A stretch of DNA of 14,334 nucleotides. It comes from an uncultured Lachnospiraceae bacterium (GTDB lineage: Bacteria; Bacillota; Clostridia; Lachnospirales; Lachnospiraceae). The stretch spans positions 1-14,334 of the forward strand of contig CAMNQN010000069.1 in assembly GCA_946549155.1 (NCBI GenBank). The letters are read 5' to 3'. The notes under the pieces were generated by a model. That model was given only the letters and a program-made list of their open reading frames with translations. It had not been told where the DNA came from and searched no databases. Of this stretch, positions 7,012-14,334 are shown piece after piece. Position 1 is the stretch's first letter. Every line of letters starts with the position of its first letter. Both the position numbers and the translations under genes were made by a program.

Positions 7012-7069
7012 ATTGCCTGGAAAAGTTACTATTTAATTACAAAATACATTTTCGAAAGGAGAAGAAAGT

Positions 7070-8155
7070 ATGAAAATGAAGAGATGTGTATTGGCGGTGA
7101 CAGCGGCTGTTATGATGTTTTCCAGTCTTGCATATGGAGGGGAGGAGCCGGGGAAGGATGTTTCTGAATTGAAGATTGGTCTTTCCATGGCCACGTTGCA
7201 GGAAGAAAGATGGGAAAAGGACAAACAGATTGTAATCAAGGAACTGACAGAGCAGGGAATATTGGAAGAAAACATCTATGTTCAGTCCGCTGACGGCGAT
7301 GAACAAAAGCAGGTAACCCAGAGTGAAAATCTGATTACCCAGGGGATAGATGTATTAATTATTTTCCCGCAGAATGGTGATGCGTGTGCACCGATCGTAA
7401 GGTCTGCTCATGATGCAGGCGTCGAGGTTGTGGCGGTTGACCGTATTATCAACAATGCGGAGCTTGATTTTTATGTAGCCTTTGACGCCTATACTATGGG
7501 GGCTATTCAGGGGAAATATATCACCAGCCTTGTTGACAGCGGAAACTGGATTATGATTGCGGGAGCGCCTACGGATCCTAACGCGGCCCTGATCAGAGAG
7601 GGCCAGATGGAGTATGTTCAGCCTCTCATCGATGAAGGGAAAGTAAAGGTGGTTCTTGATCAGGCTGCAAATTACTGGAATCCGGATGAGGCGCTGCTTT
7701 ATACAGAGCAGGGGTTGACGGCAAATAATAATGACATCCAGTGTGTATTTACTTCTAATGACGGGTGCGCAGGTGCTGCGGTGGAAGCTCTGGAGGAACA
7801 GGGACTGGCCGGCAGCGTGCCGGTACCGGGTCTGGATGGCGATTTGGCTGCATGCCAGAGAATTGTTGCAGGCACCCAGTCAATGACCGTTTACAGAAAG
7901 CTTTCCATCATGGATAAATACGCCGCTCAGGTTGCGGTTGCGTTGGCACAGGGAGTAGAAGTAAAGGATGCGGTAGATTATGAGATTGTTGCAAAGAATA
8001 ATAATCTGATCGATGTTCCGTCTATTCTTTTGAAAGAAGAGGAGGAAATGTTTGCGGTAGACGCCTCCAACATGGAAGAGATTGTAAAAGATGGTTGGCT
8101 GACAAAGGAAGAAATTTACGCGAATGTACCGGCGGAGGAATGGCCGGAATGGTAA
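7070..8155 (+). CDS. xylF: XylF-type sugar ABC transporter substrate-binding protein
   Basis: This 361-residue solute-binding protein has the XylF fold and motifs: GLSMATLQEERWEKDKQIV, VQSADGDEQKQVTQSENLI, VDRIINNAELDFYVAFDAY, PTDPNAALIREGQMEYV, TSNDGCAGA and GLDGDLAACQRIVAGTQSMTVY. It delivers a monosaccharide, by family probably a pentose such as D-xylose or a related aldose, to the ABC permease encoded downstream. AGGAG at 7057-7061 is well placed for ATG 7070. The N-terminus is a signal peptide (about residues 1-23, ending near SSLAYG) with no Cys after the hydrophobic core, so it lacks a lipobox. That is unusual for a Gram-positive binding protein and suggests it is secreted or kept by its signal segment. 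A hairpin separates it from the ATPase gene, in line with higher expression of the binding protein. Confidence 0.9.
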   Translation: MKMKRCVLAVTAAVMMFSSLAYGGEEPGKDVSELKIGLSMATLQEERWEKDKQIVIKELTEQGILEENIYVQSADGDEQKQVTQSENLITQGIDVLIIFPQNGDACAPIVRSAHDAGVEVVAVDRIINNAELDFYVAFDAYTMGAIQGKYITSLVDSGNWIMIAGAPTDPNAALIREGQMEYVQPLIDEGKVKVVLDQAANYWNPDEALLYTEQGLTANNNDIQCVFTSNDGCAGAAVEALEEQGLAGSVPVPGLDGDLAACQRIVAGTQSMTVYRKLSIMDKYAAQVAVALAQGVEVKDAVDYEIVAKNNNLIDVPSILLKEEEEMFAVDASNMEEIVKDGWLTKEEIYANVPAEEWPEW

Positions 8156-8173
8156 GGAGTAACAGGTAAGCTG

Positions 8174-8203
8174 CTGCGGGAGGTTCTTAGGAATTTCCCG
8201 CAG
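8174..8203 (+). promoter_or_regulatory. Intercistronic hairpin between xylF and xylG
   Basis: CTGCGGGA (8174-8181) and TCCCGCAG (8196-8203) form a perfect 8-bp stem with a 14-base loop. It is followed by TTTGG, too short a T run for strong termination. Such hairpins after binding-protein genes often shield the upstream mRNA from decay or cause partial termination, so more binding protein than ATPase is made. The AAGGAG of the ATPase gene begins about eight bases after the stem. Confidence 0.5.
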
Positions 8204-8223
8204 TTTGGATAAGGAGACAAGGG

Positions 8224-9735
8224 ATGAGCGAGTATATTCTTGAAATGAGAAATATCACAAAAGAGTTTTCGGGAGTGAAAGCTTTAGATAATGTAAATCT
8301 GGCGATTAAAAAAGGCGAGATTCATGCCTTGTGCGGAGAGAATGGTGCGGGCAAATCAACTTTGATGAAGGTACTTAGCGGGGTATATCCATATAAAACC
8401 TACACAGGTGATATTATCATAAATGGGGAAAAAAAGAGATTTCGTACGGTTGGGGATTCTGAAAAGGCTGGTGTGGCCATTATTTATCAGGAATTGGCGC
8501 TGGTAAAAGATATTACGGTGGCAGAAAATATTTTTTTAGGAAAGCTGGCGAATAAAGCCGGTATTGTGAATTGGCATAAAACATACGCAGACGCAAAGAA
8601 AATTTTAGATGAGATGGGAGTAGGGATTGATCTGAATCAAAGAATCAAGGATATTGGCGTAGGACAGCAGCAGCTTGTGGAAATTGCGAAAGCGCTGGTG
8701 CTGAATGCAGATATTCTTATTCTTGATGAGCCTACGGCCGCGCTGACAGAGACAGAAGTGGAATTGCTGATGAAGATTTTGCGGGGGTTAAAAGCAAAAG
8801 GGGTGACCTGCATTCTGATCACTCACAAGCTGAATGAAATATTTGAAATCGCGGATTCTGTTACTGTGCTTCGGGACGGACAGACCATTGAAACTTCAGA
8901 TATAAAAGAAATCAATGAAAATGAGCTGGTGCGCCGTATGGTGGGGCGTGAACTGACACAGCGTTATCCTCAGGCAGAGAGAGTACCGAAGGAGGTGATG
9001 CTGAAGGTGGAGGACTTCAGCTATAACGATCCAGGGGGAAAAGGGCTGGTGGAACATATTTCTTTTTATGCCAGAGCCGGTGAAATCGTTGGGATTGCGG
9101 GGCTTATGGGAGCGGGACGGACAGAGCTGGTTACCGGACTTTTTGGGTTCTTCAAGGGAAAAACCAGCGGGAAAATTCTGGTTGACGGGGAAGAAAAGCA
9201 AATCAAAAGCCCGAAAGATGCCATTAACGCGGGAATGGCCATGGTCAGTGAGGACAGAAAGCAATATGGATTAATCCTAAAGCAATCGATTCGAAGCAAT
9301 ATTTCCATATCCAGCTTGAAACAGATTAGCAGCTGCAGCATATTGAATGAAAATAAAGAATTTTCTGAAGCAAAGAAATACGCAGAAATACTGGGGGTGA
9401 AGGCTCATTCCATTGAAATGCCGGTGGGGGCATTGAGCGGAGGAAATCAGCAGAAGGTCTTGCTGGCCAGGTGCCTGATGACAAAACCGAAGGTATTATT
9501 TCTGGATGAGCCTACAAGAGGCATTGATGTGGGAGCGAAATATGAGATTTATGTACTTATGAATCAACTGGCAGCGCAGGGAACCGCTATCGTAATGGTA
9601 TCGTCGGAACTTCCGGAGGTGTTAGGCATGAGCGACCGTGTTCTGGTTATGCATGAAGGACGGCTTGTGGGGGAAATTGACAGGGCAGAAGCAACCCAGG
9701 AAAAGATTATGATGAAAGCTTCAGGAGGCAAATGA
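8224..9735 (+). CDS. xylG: XylG-type sugar ABC transporter ATP-binding protein (two ABC domains)
   Basis: The 503-residue protein has the fused double-ATPase build of the carbohydrate CUT2 family (XylG, MglA, RbsA). Domain 1 has Walker A GENGAGKST (residues 38-46), a signature region VGQQQLVEIAKAL (about 144-156) and Walker B ILILDEPTAAL (about 163-173). Domain 2 has a degenerate Walker A GLMGAGRTEL (about 293-302), signature LSGGNQQKVLLARCL (about 402-416) and Walker B VLFLDEPTRGIDVG (about 422-435). The altered second Walker A is usual for this family and probably leaves one fully active ATP site. It powers uptake through the permease encoded next, whose ATG overlaps this stop (ATGA). A clear GGAG lies eight bases before ATG 8224. 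Confidence 0.93.
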   Translation: MSEYILEMRNITKEFSGVKALDNVNLAIKKGEIHALCGENGAGKSTLMKVLSGVYPYKTYTGDIIINGEKKRFRTVGDSEKAGVAIIYQELALVKDITVAENIFLGKLANKAGIVNWHKTYADAKKILDEMGVGIDLNQRIKDIGVGQQQLVEIAKALVLNADILILDEPTAALTETEVELLMKILRGLKAKGVTCILITHKLNEIFEIADSVTVLRDGQTIETSDIKEINENELVRRMVGRELTQRYPQAERVPKEVMLKVEDFSYNDPGGKGLVEHISFYARAGEIVGIAGLMGAGRTELVTGLFGFFKGKTSGKILVDGEEKQIKSPKDAINAGMAMVSEDRKQYGLILKQSIRSNISISSLKQISSCSILNENKEFSEAKKYAEILGVKAHSIEMPVGALSGGNQQKVLLARCLMTKPKVLFLDEPTRGIDVGAKYEIYVLMNQLAAQGTAIVMVSSELPEVLGMSDRVLVMHEGRLVGEIDRAEATQEKIMMKASGGK

Positions 9736-10877
9736 TGGGGAATGTACGGATGAAAGAGGCAATAAAAAAGAACGCAAAATCTTATATTATGATACTTTCT
9801 CTTCTGGTGATCGGGATGGTATTTACCGTTTTGACAAAGGGAATATTCATCAATCCCAGGAATATTTCCATGCTGGCAAGACAGATGACGGTTGTGGGTG
9901 TGATTGCAGTGGCGATGATGTTTGTAATCGTTGCAGGTCACATTGACCTGTCCATAGGGTCTGTTTTGGGATGCTGCGGAACGATTGCAGCCGTTTTACA
10001 GGTTTGGCATGGGTGGAATACGCCCTCTGCAATAGCAGCTACGATTGTGATTGGCGCGGTAATTGGAGCCTGGAATGGTTTCTGGATCGCATATCGCAAT
10101 GTGCCGGCGTTCATTGCGACCCTGGGTGCACAGATGATCTTTCAGGGTGCCAAGCTGGGGGTGGGAAAGAGCATGTCAATCGCTCCTATGCGGCAGGATT
10201 TCAGCTTCATCGGACAGGGATATATTCCGGCACAGATCAGCTGGCTGATTGGAATTGCAGCGGTGGCTGTGTATGCGGGGACTGTGTTAAATGGAAGAAA
10301 GTCAAAAGCGAAATATGGCATTTGGCAGCCGACTTTGGCGGCGGATGTGGTTAAGATTGCAGGCTGTGCGGCACTGGTATTAGGGGTGATTTTTATGTTC
10401 AATAATTATCAGGGAATCCCCGTTCCGGTCATCATTTTGTTTGCGATTGCCATTATTTTTAACTTTGTGGCAACGAAAACCACCTATGGTAGAAGCGTTT
10501 ATTCCATTGGAGGAAATATGGAAGCGGCTACCCTGGCAGGTATTAAGACGAAAAGGATTACCATGATGATTTATGTGGTTACCGGCGCATTGGCGGCCTT
10601 TGCGGGTATTCTTCTTACTGCAAGACTGGACGCGGCAACAGCGGCAGCAGGCGACGGGATGGAGCTGGATGCCATTGCATCCTGTGTGATCGGCGGTGTC
10701 AGTATGAGCGGCGGTTCCGGAAAGATCAGCGGTGTTCTGGTGGGTGCATTGATTATGGCAGCTTTGGACAACGGAATGAGCCTGATTAATCTGGAAAATT
10801 TCTGGCAGTATATTGTAAAAGGTATTGTGCTGATTCTGGCGGTATGGGCAGATATGGCGTTGAATGACAGTAAATAG
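9732..10877 (+). CDS. xylH: XylH-type sugar ABC transporter permease
   Basis: The 381-residue hydrophobic protein has about ten membrane segments and belongs to the BPD_transp_2/CUT2 permease family. Motifs include VGVIAVAMMFVIVAGHIDLS (about 56-75), GRSVYSIGGNMEAATLAGI and the C-terminal ARLDAATAAAGDGMELDAIA and GGVSMSGGSGKISG segments, close to XylH and GguB. The basic internal insert near residue 195 (GRKSKAKYG) matches the longer XylH subtype. ATG 9732 overlaps the ATPase stop; the next in-frame ATG at 9735 is equally possible, and AGGAGG at 9723-9728 serves both. It forms the channel for the sugar bound by the XylF-type protein. The activase gene follows after about 40 bases with its own AGGAG, with no terminator seen between, so transport and radical enzyme are probably co-transcribed. 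Confidence 0.92.
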   Translation: MMGNVRMKEAIKKNAKSYIMILSLLVIGMVFTVLTKGIFINPRNISMLARQMTVVGVIAVAMMFVIVAGHIDLSIGSVLGCCGTIAAVLQVWHGWNTPSAIAATIVIGAVIGAWNGFWIAYRNVPAFIATLGAQMIFQGAKLGVGKSMSIAPMRQDFSFIGQGYIPAQISWLIGIAAVAVYAGTVLNGRKSKAKYGIWQPTLAADVVKIAGCAALVLGVIFMFNNYQGIPVPVIILFAIAIIFNFVATKTTYGRSVYSIGGNMEAATLAGIKTKRITMMIYVVTGALAAFAGILLTARLDAATAAAGDGMELDAIASCVIGGVSMSGGSGKISGVLVGALIMAALDNGMSLINLENFWQYIVKGIVLILAVWADMALNDSK

Positions 10878-10916
10878 GTTCGGGATGTTTCTTGATCATG
10901 CAGGAGAGGGAACTCA

Positions 10917-11801
10917 ATGGGAAAAATTTTTGATATTCAAAGAATCAGCGTTCATGATGGGCCGGGGATACGAACTACGGTATTTTTAAAGGGATGTCCG
11001 CTGAGGTGTAAATGGTGTCATAATCCGGAGGGACTGAATGGGAGGATACAGCTAAAGTATCTGGATGAGAAATGTATTCTGTGTCAATGGTGCAAAATGG
11101 TTTGCGGGAATAAGGTGCATACATTTGGGGAGAACACGCATTTGATTGACTTTTCCGCCTGTATCGCCTGTGGAAAATGTGTGGCGGAATGCCCCTCCAC
11201 AGCCTTGGAGCTGGTGGGAGAAGAAATCAGTCCTTCGAAGCTGGTAAGCCAAGTGTGCGAAGATAAGGTATTCTTTGGCCAGGAGGGAGGGCTTACTCTT
11301 TCCGGAGGGGAGCCGATGCTGCAGCCGGAGTTTGTATATGAGATTTTTTGCGAGGCAAAGAAAGCGGGACTGCACACCTGTCTTGACACCAGCGGGTATG
11401 CCAAGTGGGAGAAGTATGAAAGAGTTCTTCCGGTGACGGATTGCTTTTTGTATGATGTGAAAGCTTATTCCGCAGACATTCACAGAAGAGCCACCGGCGT
11501 GGATAATCAGATTATCAAGGGCAATCTGCGAAAGTTATGCAGATATGAAAAACCGGTTTATATACGGACTCCGGTAGTAAACGGTTATAATGCTACGCTG
11601 GATGAAATGCAAAAAATTGCGGATTTTTTAAAGGGATTACCGATCGTTGGAATCACGTTAATGCCCTATCACACCCTGGGCCAATCCAAGTACTGTATGC
11701 TTGGCATAAAAAAATATGAGGGAATTCTGACAGCGCCGGCAGAGGAGGAAATGGAGCAATATAAGAAGCTTTTTACAGAAAGAGGGATTCAGGTAATTTA
11801 A
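10917..11801 (+). CDS. Glycyl radical enzyme activase (radical SAM, PflA-like with two extra Fe-S sites)
   Basis: This 294-residue radical SAM enzyme would use S-adenosylmethionine and a [4Fe-4S] cluster to place the stable glycyl radical on its partner. The radical SAM motif is CPLRCKWC (Cys27, Cys31, Cys34). A ferredoxin-like insert follows with two CxxCxxCxxxC sets: Cys53/56/59/63 and Cys82/85/88/92. The SAM-binding GGEP lies at 130-133. The insert is typical of activases for glycerol dehydratase, CutC, HPAD and related GREs, and is absent from the pyruvate formate-lyase activase itself. AGGAG at 10902-10906 supports ATG 10917. The GRE gene follows after 24 bases, so the two are clearly a pair. 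The partner's unusual radical loop suggests dedicated activation. The function is confident; the pathway is not. Confidence 0.93.
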   Translation: MGKIFDIQRISVHDGPGIRTTVFLKGCPLRCKWCHNPEGLNGRIQLKYLDEKCILCQWCKMVCGNKVHTFGENTHLIDFSACIACGKCVAECPSTALELVGEEISPSKLVSQVCEDKVFFGQEGGLTLSGGEPMLQPEFVYEIFCEAKKAGLHTCLDTSGYAKWEKYERVLPVTDCFLYDVKAYSADIHRRATGVDNQIIKGNLRKLCRYEKPVYIRTPVVNGYNATLDEMQKIADFLKGLPIVGITLMPYHTLGQSKYCMLGIKKYEGILTAPAEEEMEQYKKLFTERGIQVI

Positions 11802-11825
11802 AGGATAACGTTAGGAGGAAGGATT

Positions 11826-14099
11826 GTGAACTATAAACACAGATTAGCGATATTACGGGCAAATACAAGAGAATCAGTTCATGCACAGGCAAGAATTTTG
11901 CTTCCGGAGGAATGGGAAACCAAAACACTTTCTGTCAGCCTGGCGGAAAGAAAAGCAGAAGCAATCAAAAAAATTCTGGATCATATGCCCCTTTACATAG
12001 GGGAACAGGAGCTGATTGTGGGTACCAGAACGGTATATGGAAGCACACCGGAAACCGGGCAGAATATGTCCTGCTTTGACTATGTGGCCCTGCCTCCATA
12101 TGTCAGTGAAGAAGATGTGACATATTTTGGATTTAACCATGAAAATGTTACAAAAGCGCATTACGCGCCGGATTTTTCCATTGTGCTGGAGTGCGGAATT
12201 GATGGAATCTTACAGCGGACGAGGAAATTCATGGAAACCTACACGCTGCAGGATCAGAAGGAGTTTGGAAATACTGTTTTGATTGCCTATACCGGTTTGA
12301 AAAATCTGATCACCCATTATTCTGATTATGCGCAGCAGCTTGCAGAGGCAGAAAAGGAGGAAAAAAGGAAAGAAGAACTGCGGGAAATCGGGATCATCTG
12401 CAAACATATTGCATCGAAACCGGCGGGGAATCTAAGAGAAGCGTGTCAGCTGTTCTGGTTTTTGTATATGGCAACGATTATAGAAAATTTCCAATTCGTC
12501 AATTATGGAAGGATTGATCAGACTCTTGCGCCTTATATACAGGGAGAGACAGATGATGAACTGACAGAAATCATGGGCTGCCTTATGCTGAAAATGTATG
12601 ATCAGTATGATCTTATTCTGGCAGATAAAAGTTTGATGGGAAAATTTTCTGCTCAGCACAATATTACCATCGGAGGCGTAAAACGGGATGGCAGCGATGG
12701 CTGTAACCGTATTACCAAAGCGATACTGGCTGCCCTGAGAGAAACCAGGCTTCCGGACCCGCTGGTATCTGTCCGGGTAAATTCCAATGCCCCGGATTGG
12801 CTGTTGCTTATGAGTGCAAGGCTCTCCGTGGAGGGAATGAACTGTATTGCTTTTTACAATGACGATCTTGTGGTGGACAGCCTTCATCATGCGGGACTCA
12901 CCATTGAGGATGCAAGAGACTATGGATTTGGCTTATGTCAGGACATTTTGATTCCAGGCCGGGGCGATCACTACTGCAGCGCCGGCGTGAATTTAAGCGT
13001 GAAACTGTTGGACACTCTGGAACAAATAGAAACGGAGCCGGCGGATTACCAGGAATTTTTCAATATTTATATGGAGAATGTTCTTGGCGAGTTGAGGAAA
13101 AATCTACAGAGATATAACGATTGGGAATATGCCATTTTGGAATATAACAAAGGAAACAGAGATGTATTTTTTGATTATGTAAAGAGCGGAAGAATAAATG
13201 TGGATGAGCCATTTCCGGGTATAGGATCTGCGCAGGCTGCCACAAACAACAGTGATGACAGTAAGAAGGAGCTATATATTCAGACATTGATGTCTCCGCT
13301 GCCCTTTACTTCCAGTCTGTATCATGGCTGTCTGGAAAGCGGGGTGGATGTGACCAGATGCGGCTGCATAAATCGGGACAGAGGTGTGATGATATTAGGA
13401 CCAGTAGTTGCCTTCAACAGTCTGGCTGCTTTGAAAAAAGTAGTGTTTGAAGAGAGGCGCTATACTCTGGCGGAGGTAAAGGCGGCGCTGAAAGCGAATT
13501 GGAATGGCTATGAGAAGATGCGTCAGTATCTGTGGAATGCGCCGAAATGGGGCAATAATGAGGATTATGTGGACAGAGACGCTGTCAGGATAGTAGAAAT
13601 GGCCTGTCAGGTCATCGGAGAATATAAAACACCGGGAGGCGGAAATCATCTTTCCGGAGTACATCAGCCTCATCCCGTATTTGCCGGACGAACTCTTCCG
13701 GCAACACCGGAGGGACGGTTTGCGGGGACCCCTATTCCGGTTACCCTTTCACCGGAAAATGGGACACTGAAGAAGAGCGCGGCGGAGGCGATGAAGTCCG
13801 TTTCGAAATTAAACAGCAGATGGCTTCAATGGAATAGCTGCCTGATGCTGCAGTATTATTCTTCCACCTTTGGGGAGGCGGACGGGCCGGAGAAATTTGC
13901 CGGCCTGATAAAGGCATACCATAAGTTAGGAGGGATTCAGCATCAGCCCAATGTGGTGGATATTTCCCAGCTGAAGGACGCCCAGGTTCACCCGGAGAAT
14001 TATAAGGATCTGACCATCAGGATGTGGGGGGTCAGCGCTCATTTCGTAGATTTGCCGAGAGATATTCAGGATGAGTTTATCTCAAGATATGAAAATTAG
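11826..14099 (+). CDS. Glycyl radical enzyme of the pyruvate formate-lyase/dehydratase superfamily, substrate unknown
   Basis: Translation starts at GTG 11826, seven bases after AGGAGG at 11813-11818. The 757-residue protein is a little shorter than typical GRE dehydratases (about 780-850). The PFL-like domain covers most of it; the glycyl radical domain is at the C-terminus (about 630-757). The radical loop is IRMWGVSAHFVDL with Gly735, 22 residues from the end as expected, but RMWGVSA replaces the common RVxGYxx. The thiyl loop reads YGFGLCQDI: Cys371 aligns with the catalytic Cys, and Asp373 stands where eliminase-type GREs have Glu (GCVE). It lacks the Cys-Cys pair of true pyruvate formate-lyase, so acyl transfer is unlikely. 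The sugar importer upstream suggests a sugar or sugar derivative as substrate, for C-O cleavage or dehydration. E. coli YbiW and PflD were, as I recall, reported to open anhydrohexitol phosphates, so sugar-active GREs exist. The substrate is inferred. Confidence 0.88.
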   Translation: MNYKHRLAILRANTRESVHAQARILLPEEWETKTLSVSLAERKAEAIKKILDHMPLYIGEQELIVGTRTVYGSTPETGQNMSCFDYVALPPYVSEEDVTYFGFNHENVTKAHYAPDFSIVLECGIDGILQRTRKFMETYTLQDQKEFGNTVLIAYTGLKNLITHYSDYAQQLAEAEKEEKRKEELREIGIICKHIASKPAGNLREACQLFWFLYMATIIENFQFVNYGRIDQTLAPYIQGETDDELTEIMGCLMLKMYDQYDLILADKSLMGKFSAQHNITIGGVKRDGSDGCNRITKAILAALRETRLPDPLVSVRVNSNAPDWLLLMSARLSVEGMNCIAFYNDDLVVDSLHHAGLTIEDARDYGFGLCQDILIPGRGDHYCSAGVNLSVKLLDTLEQIETEPADYQEFFNIYMENVLGELRKNLQRYNDWEYAILEYNKGNRDVFFDYVKSGRINVDEPFPGIGSAQAATNNSDDSKKELYIQTLMSPLPFTSSLYHGCLESGVDVTRCGCINRDRGVMILGPVVAFNSLAALKKVVFEERRYTLAEVKAALKANWNGYEKMRQYLWNAPKWGNNEDYVDRDAVRIVEMACQVIGEYKTPGGGNHLSGVHQPHPVFAGRTLPATPEGRFAGTPIPVTLSPENGTLKKSAAEAMKSVSKLNSRWLQWNSCLMLQYYSSTFGEADGPEKFAGLIKAYHKLGGIQHQPNVVDISQLKDAQVHPENYKDLTIRMWGVSAHFVDLPRDIQDEFISRYEN

Positions 14100-14123
14100 A
14101 TTTGTTACTCCTTTCACAATTTT

Positions 14124-14156
14124 ATCCCCTTTGCCAGTTCTTTTGGCAGAGGGGAT
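14124..14156. terminator. Strong 13-bp hairpin downstream of the glycyl radical enzyme gene
   Basis: ATCCCCTTTGCCA (14124-14136) pairs with TGGCAGAGGGGAT (14144-14156) with one G-U pair and a 7-base loop. It begins 25 bases after the stop and is followed by TATAAATTT, not a strong T run. It is the likely end of the importer-GRE transcript, although the weak T tract lowers confidence in classic Rho-independent termination. Confidence 0.6.
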
Positions 14157-14169
14157 TATAAATTTAGAG

Positions 14170-14283
14170 GATGCGACTGCTCCGGTGCCGAAATCAGAGG
14201 ACGCCTCCATCCTGGCGTTTCTTGTATTCGGAGCAGTTTCCCAGAGGCATCTACCCCCCCGGTCCCCTCTTTTACTGCGTCCG
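14170..14283. repeat. Copy 2 of the ~102-bp dispersed repeat, with nested stem potential
   Basis: 14182-14282 matches 3-104 at about 88%. This copy is complete on the left and shows nested pairing: ACTGCTCCG (14176-14184) with CGGAGCAGT (14229-14237), and inside it ACGCC (14201-14205) with GGCGT (14214-14218) around an 8-base loop. GATGC (14170-14174) and GCATC (14247-14251) could extend the outer stem across an asymmetric bulge. An A-rich, otherwise featureless tail follows to 14334. The nature is unknown: a dispersed non-coding element or a structured RNA are both possible. Confidence 0.72.
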
Positions 14284-14334
14284 GGTAAATAAAAAAAAAC
14301 CAAAAACAAATGCACATTAAAAATAAAAAAAATT

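Noticed and set aside
11826..14099. Calling the GRE a true pyruvate formate-lyase (pflB)
   Set aside because: The adjacent Cys-Cys pair is absent, the radical loop differs from RVSGYAV, and the activase has the two-cluster insert typical of non-PFL GREs.
1..14283. The end repeats as attachment sites of an integrated element
   Set aside because: No integrase, recombinase or phage/conjugation gene lies between them, and the copies differ at about 12 positions, too many for a recent att duplication. Kept only as a dispersed repeat with recombination potential.
14071..14315. Short open frames on both strands across the second repeat copy
   Set aside because: No ribosome binding site. The minus frame is interrupted in copy 1, and differences between copies in the open + frame are not mainly silent, so protein coding is not supported.
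1..14334. CRISPR arrays, tRNA or rRNA genes
   Set aside because: No regularly spaced short repeats with unique spacers and no tRNA or rRNA signature was seen on either strand by eye.

Overview
The window looks like a chromosomal segment of an anaerobic, Gram-positive clostridium, probably a Lachnospiraceae-type gut bacterium. The grounds are strong AGGAGG-type ribosome binding sites, a glycyl radical enzyme (GRE) with its oxygen-sensitive activase, a lipoprotein-type sugar sensor next to YesM/YesN-type regulators, and a SpaA-like surface domain beside a signal peptidase. All confident genes are on the + strand. Organism and family calls come from reading motifs by eye; no search was run.

Layout. 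(1) 1-262: a copy of a ~102-bp repeat, then an extended -10 promoter. (2) 263-2158: a three-gene envelope module of a hendecad coiled-coil protein, a signal-peptidase-I-like membrane protein, and a small SpaA/Cna-B-domain protein with a C-terminal anchor but no export signal. (3) 2180-2297: a long imperfect inverted repeat, MITE-like or a terminator. (4) 2417-6915: a sensory cassette of a XylF-like lipoprotein, a second membrane-anchored sugar-binding-fold protein, a broken LytS/YesM-type histidine kinase, and a YesN/AraC-type response regulator. A terminator-like hairpin follows. (5) 7070-10877: a complete XylFGH-type sugar ABC importer. (6) 10917-14099: a GRE activase and a 757-residue GRE. 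(7) 14100-14334: a hairpin, a second copy of the ~102-bp repeat, and an A-rich tail.

How the genes may work together. The order binding protein - kinase - YesN - XylFGH matches the XylFII-LytS-YesN three-component scheme described for D-xylose sensing in Clostridium beijerinckii. The sensor would detect a sugar outside the cell, the regulator would switch on the importer, and the imported compound would be handled by the GRE encoded directly downstream. No xylose isomerase, xylulokinase or aldolase is present, so xylose is a homology label and the true substrate is open.

Two features stand out. The sugar importer is followed immediately by a GRE whose active-site motifs depart from the common dehydratase pattern (Cys-Gln-Asp instead of Cys-X-Glu; RMWGVSA as the glycyl radical loop). 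The kinase gene carries an internal deletion plus frameshift that removes the second membrane helix, the linker and the phospho-accepting histidine, so in this strain or assembly the sensor pathway appears cut.
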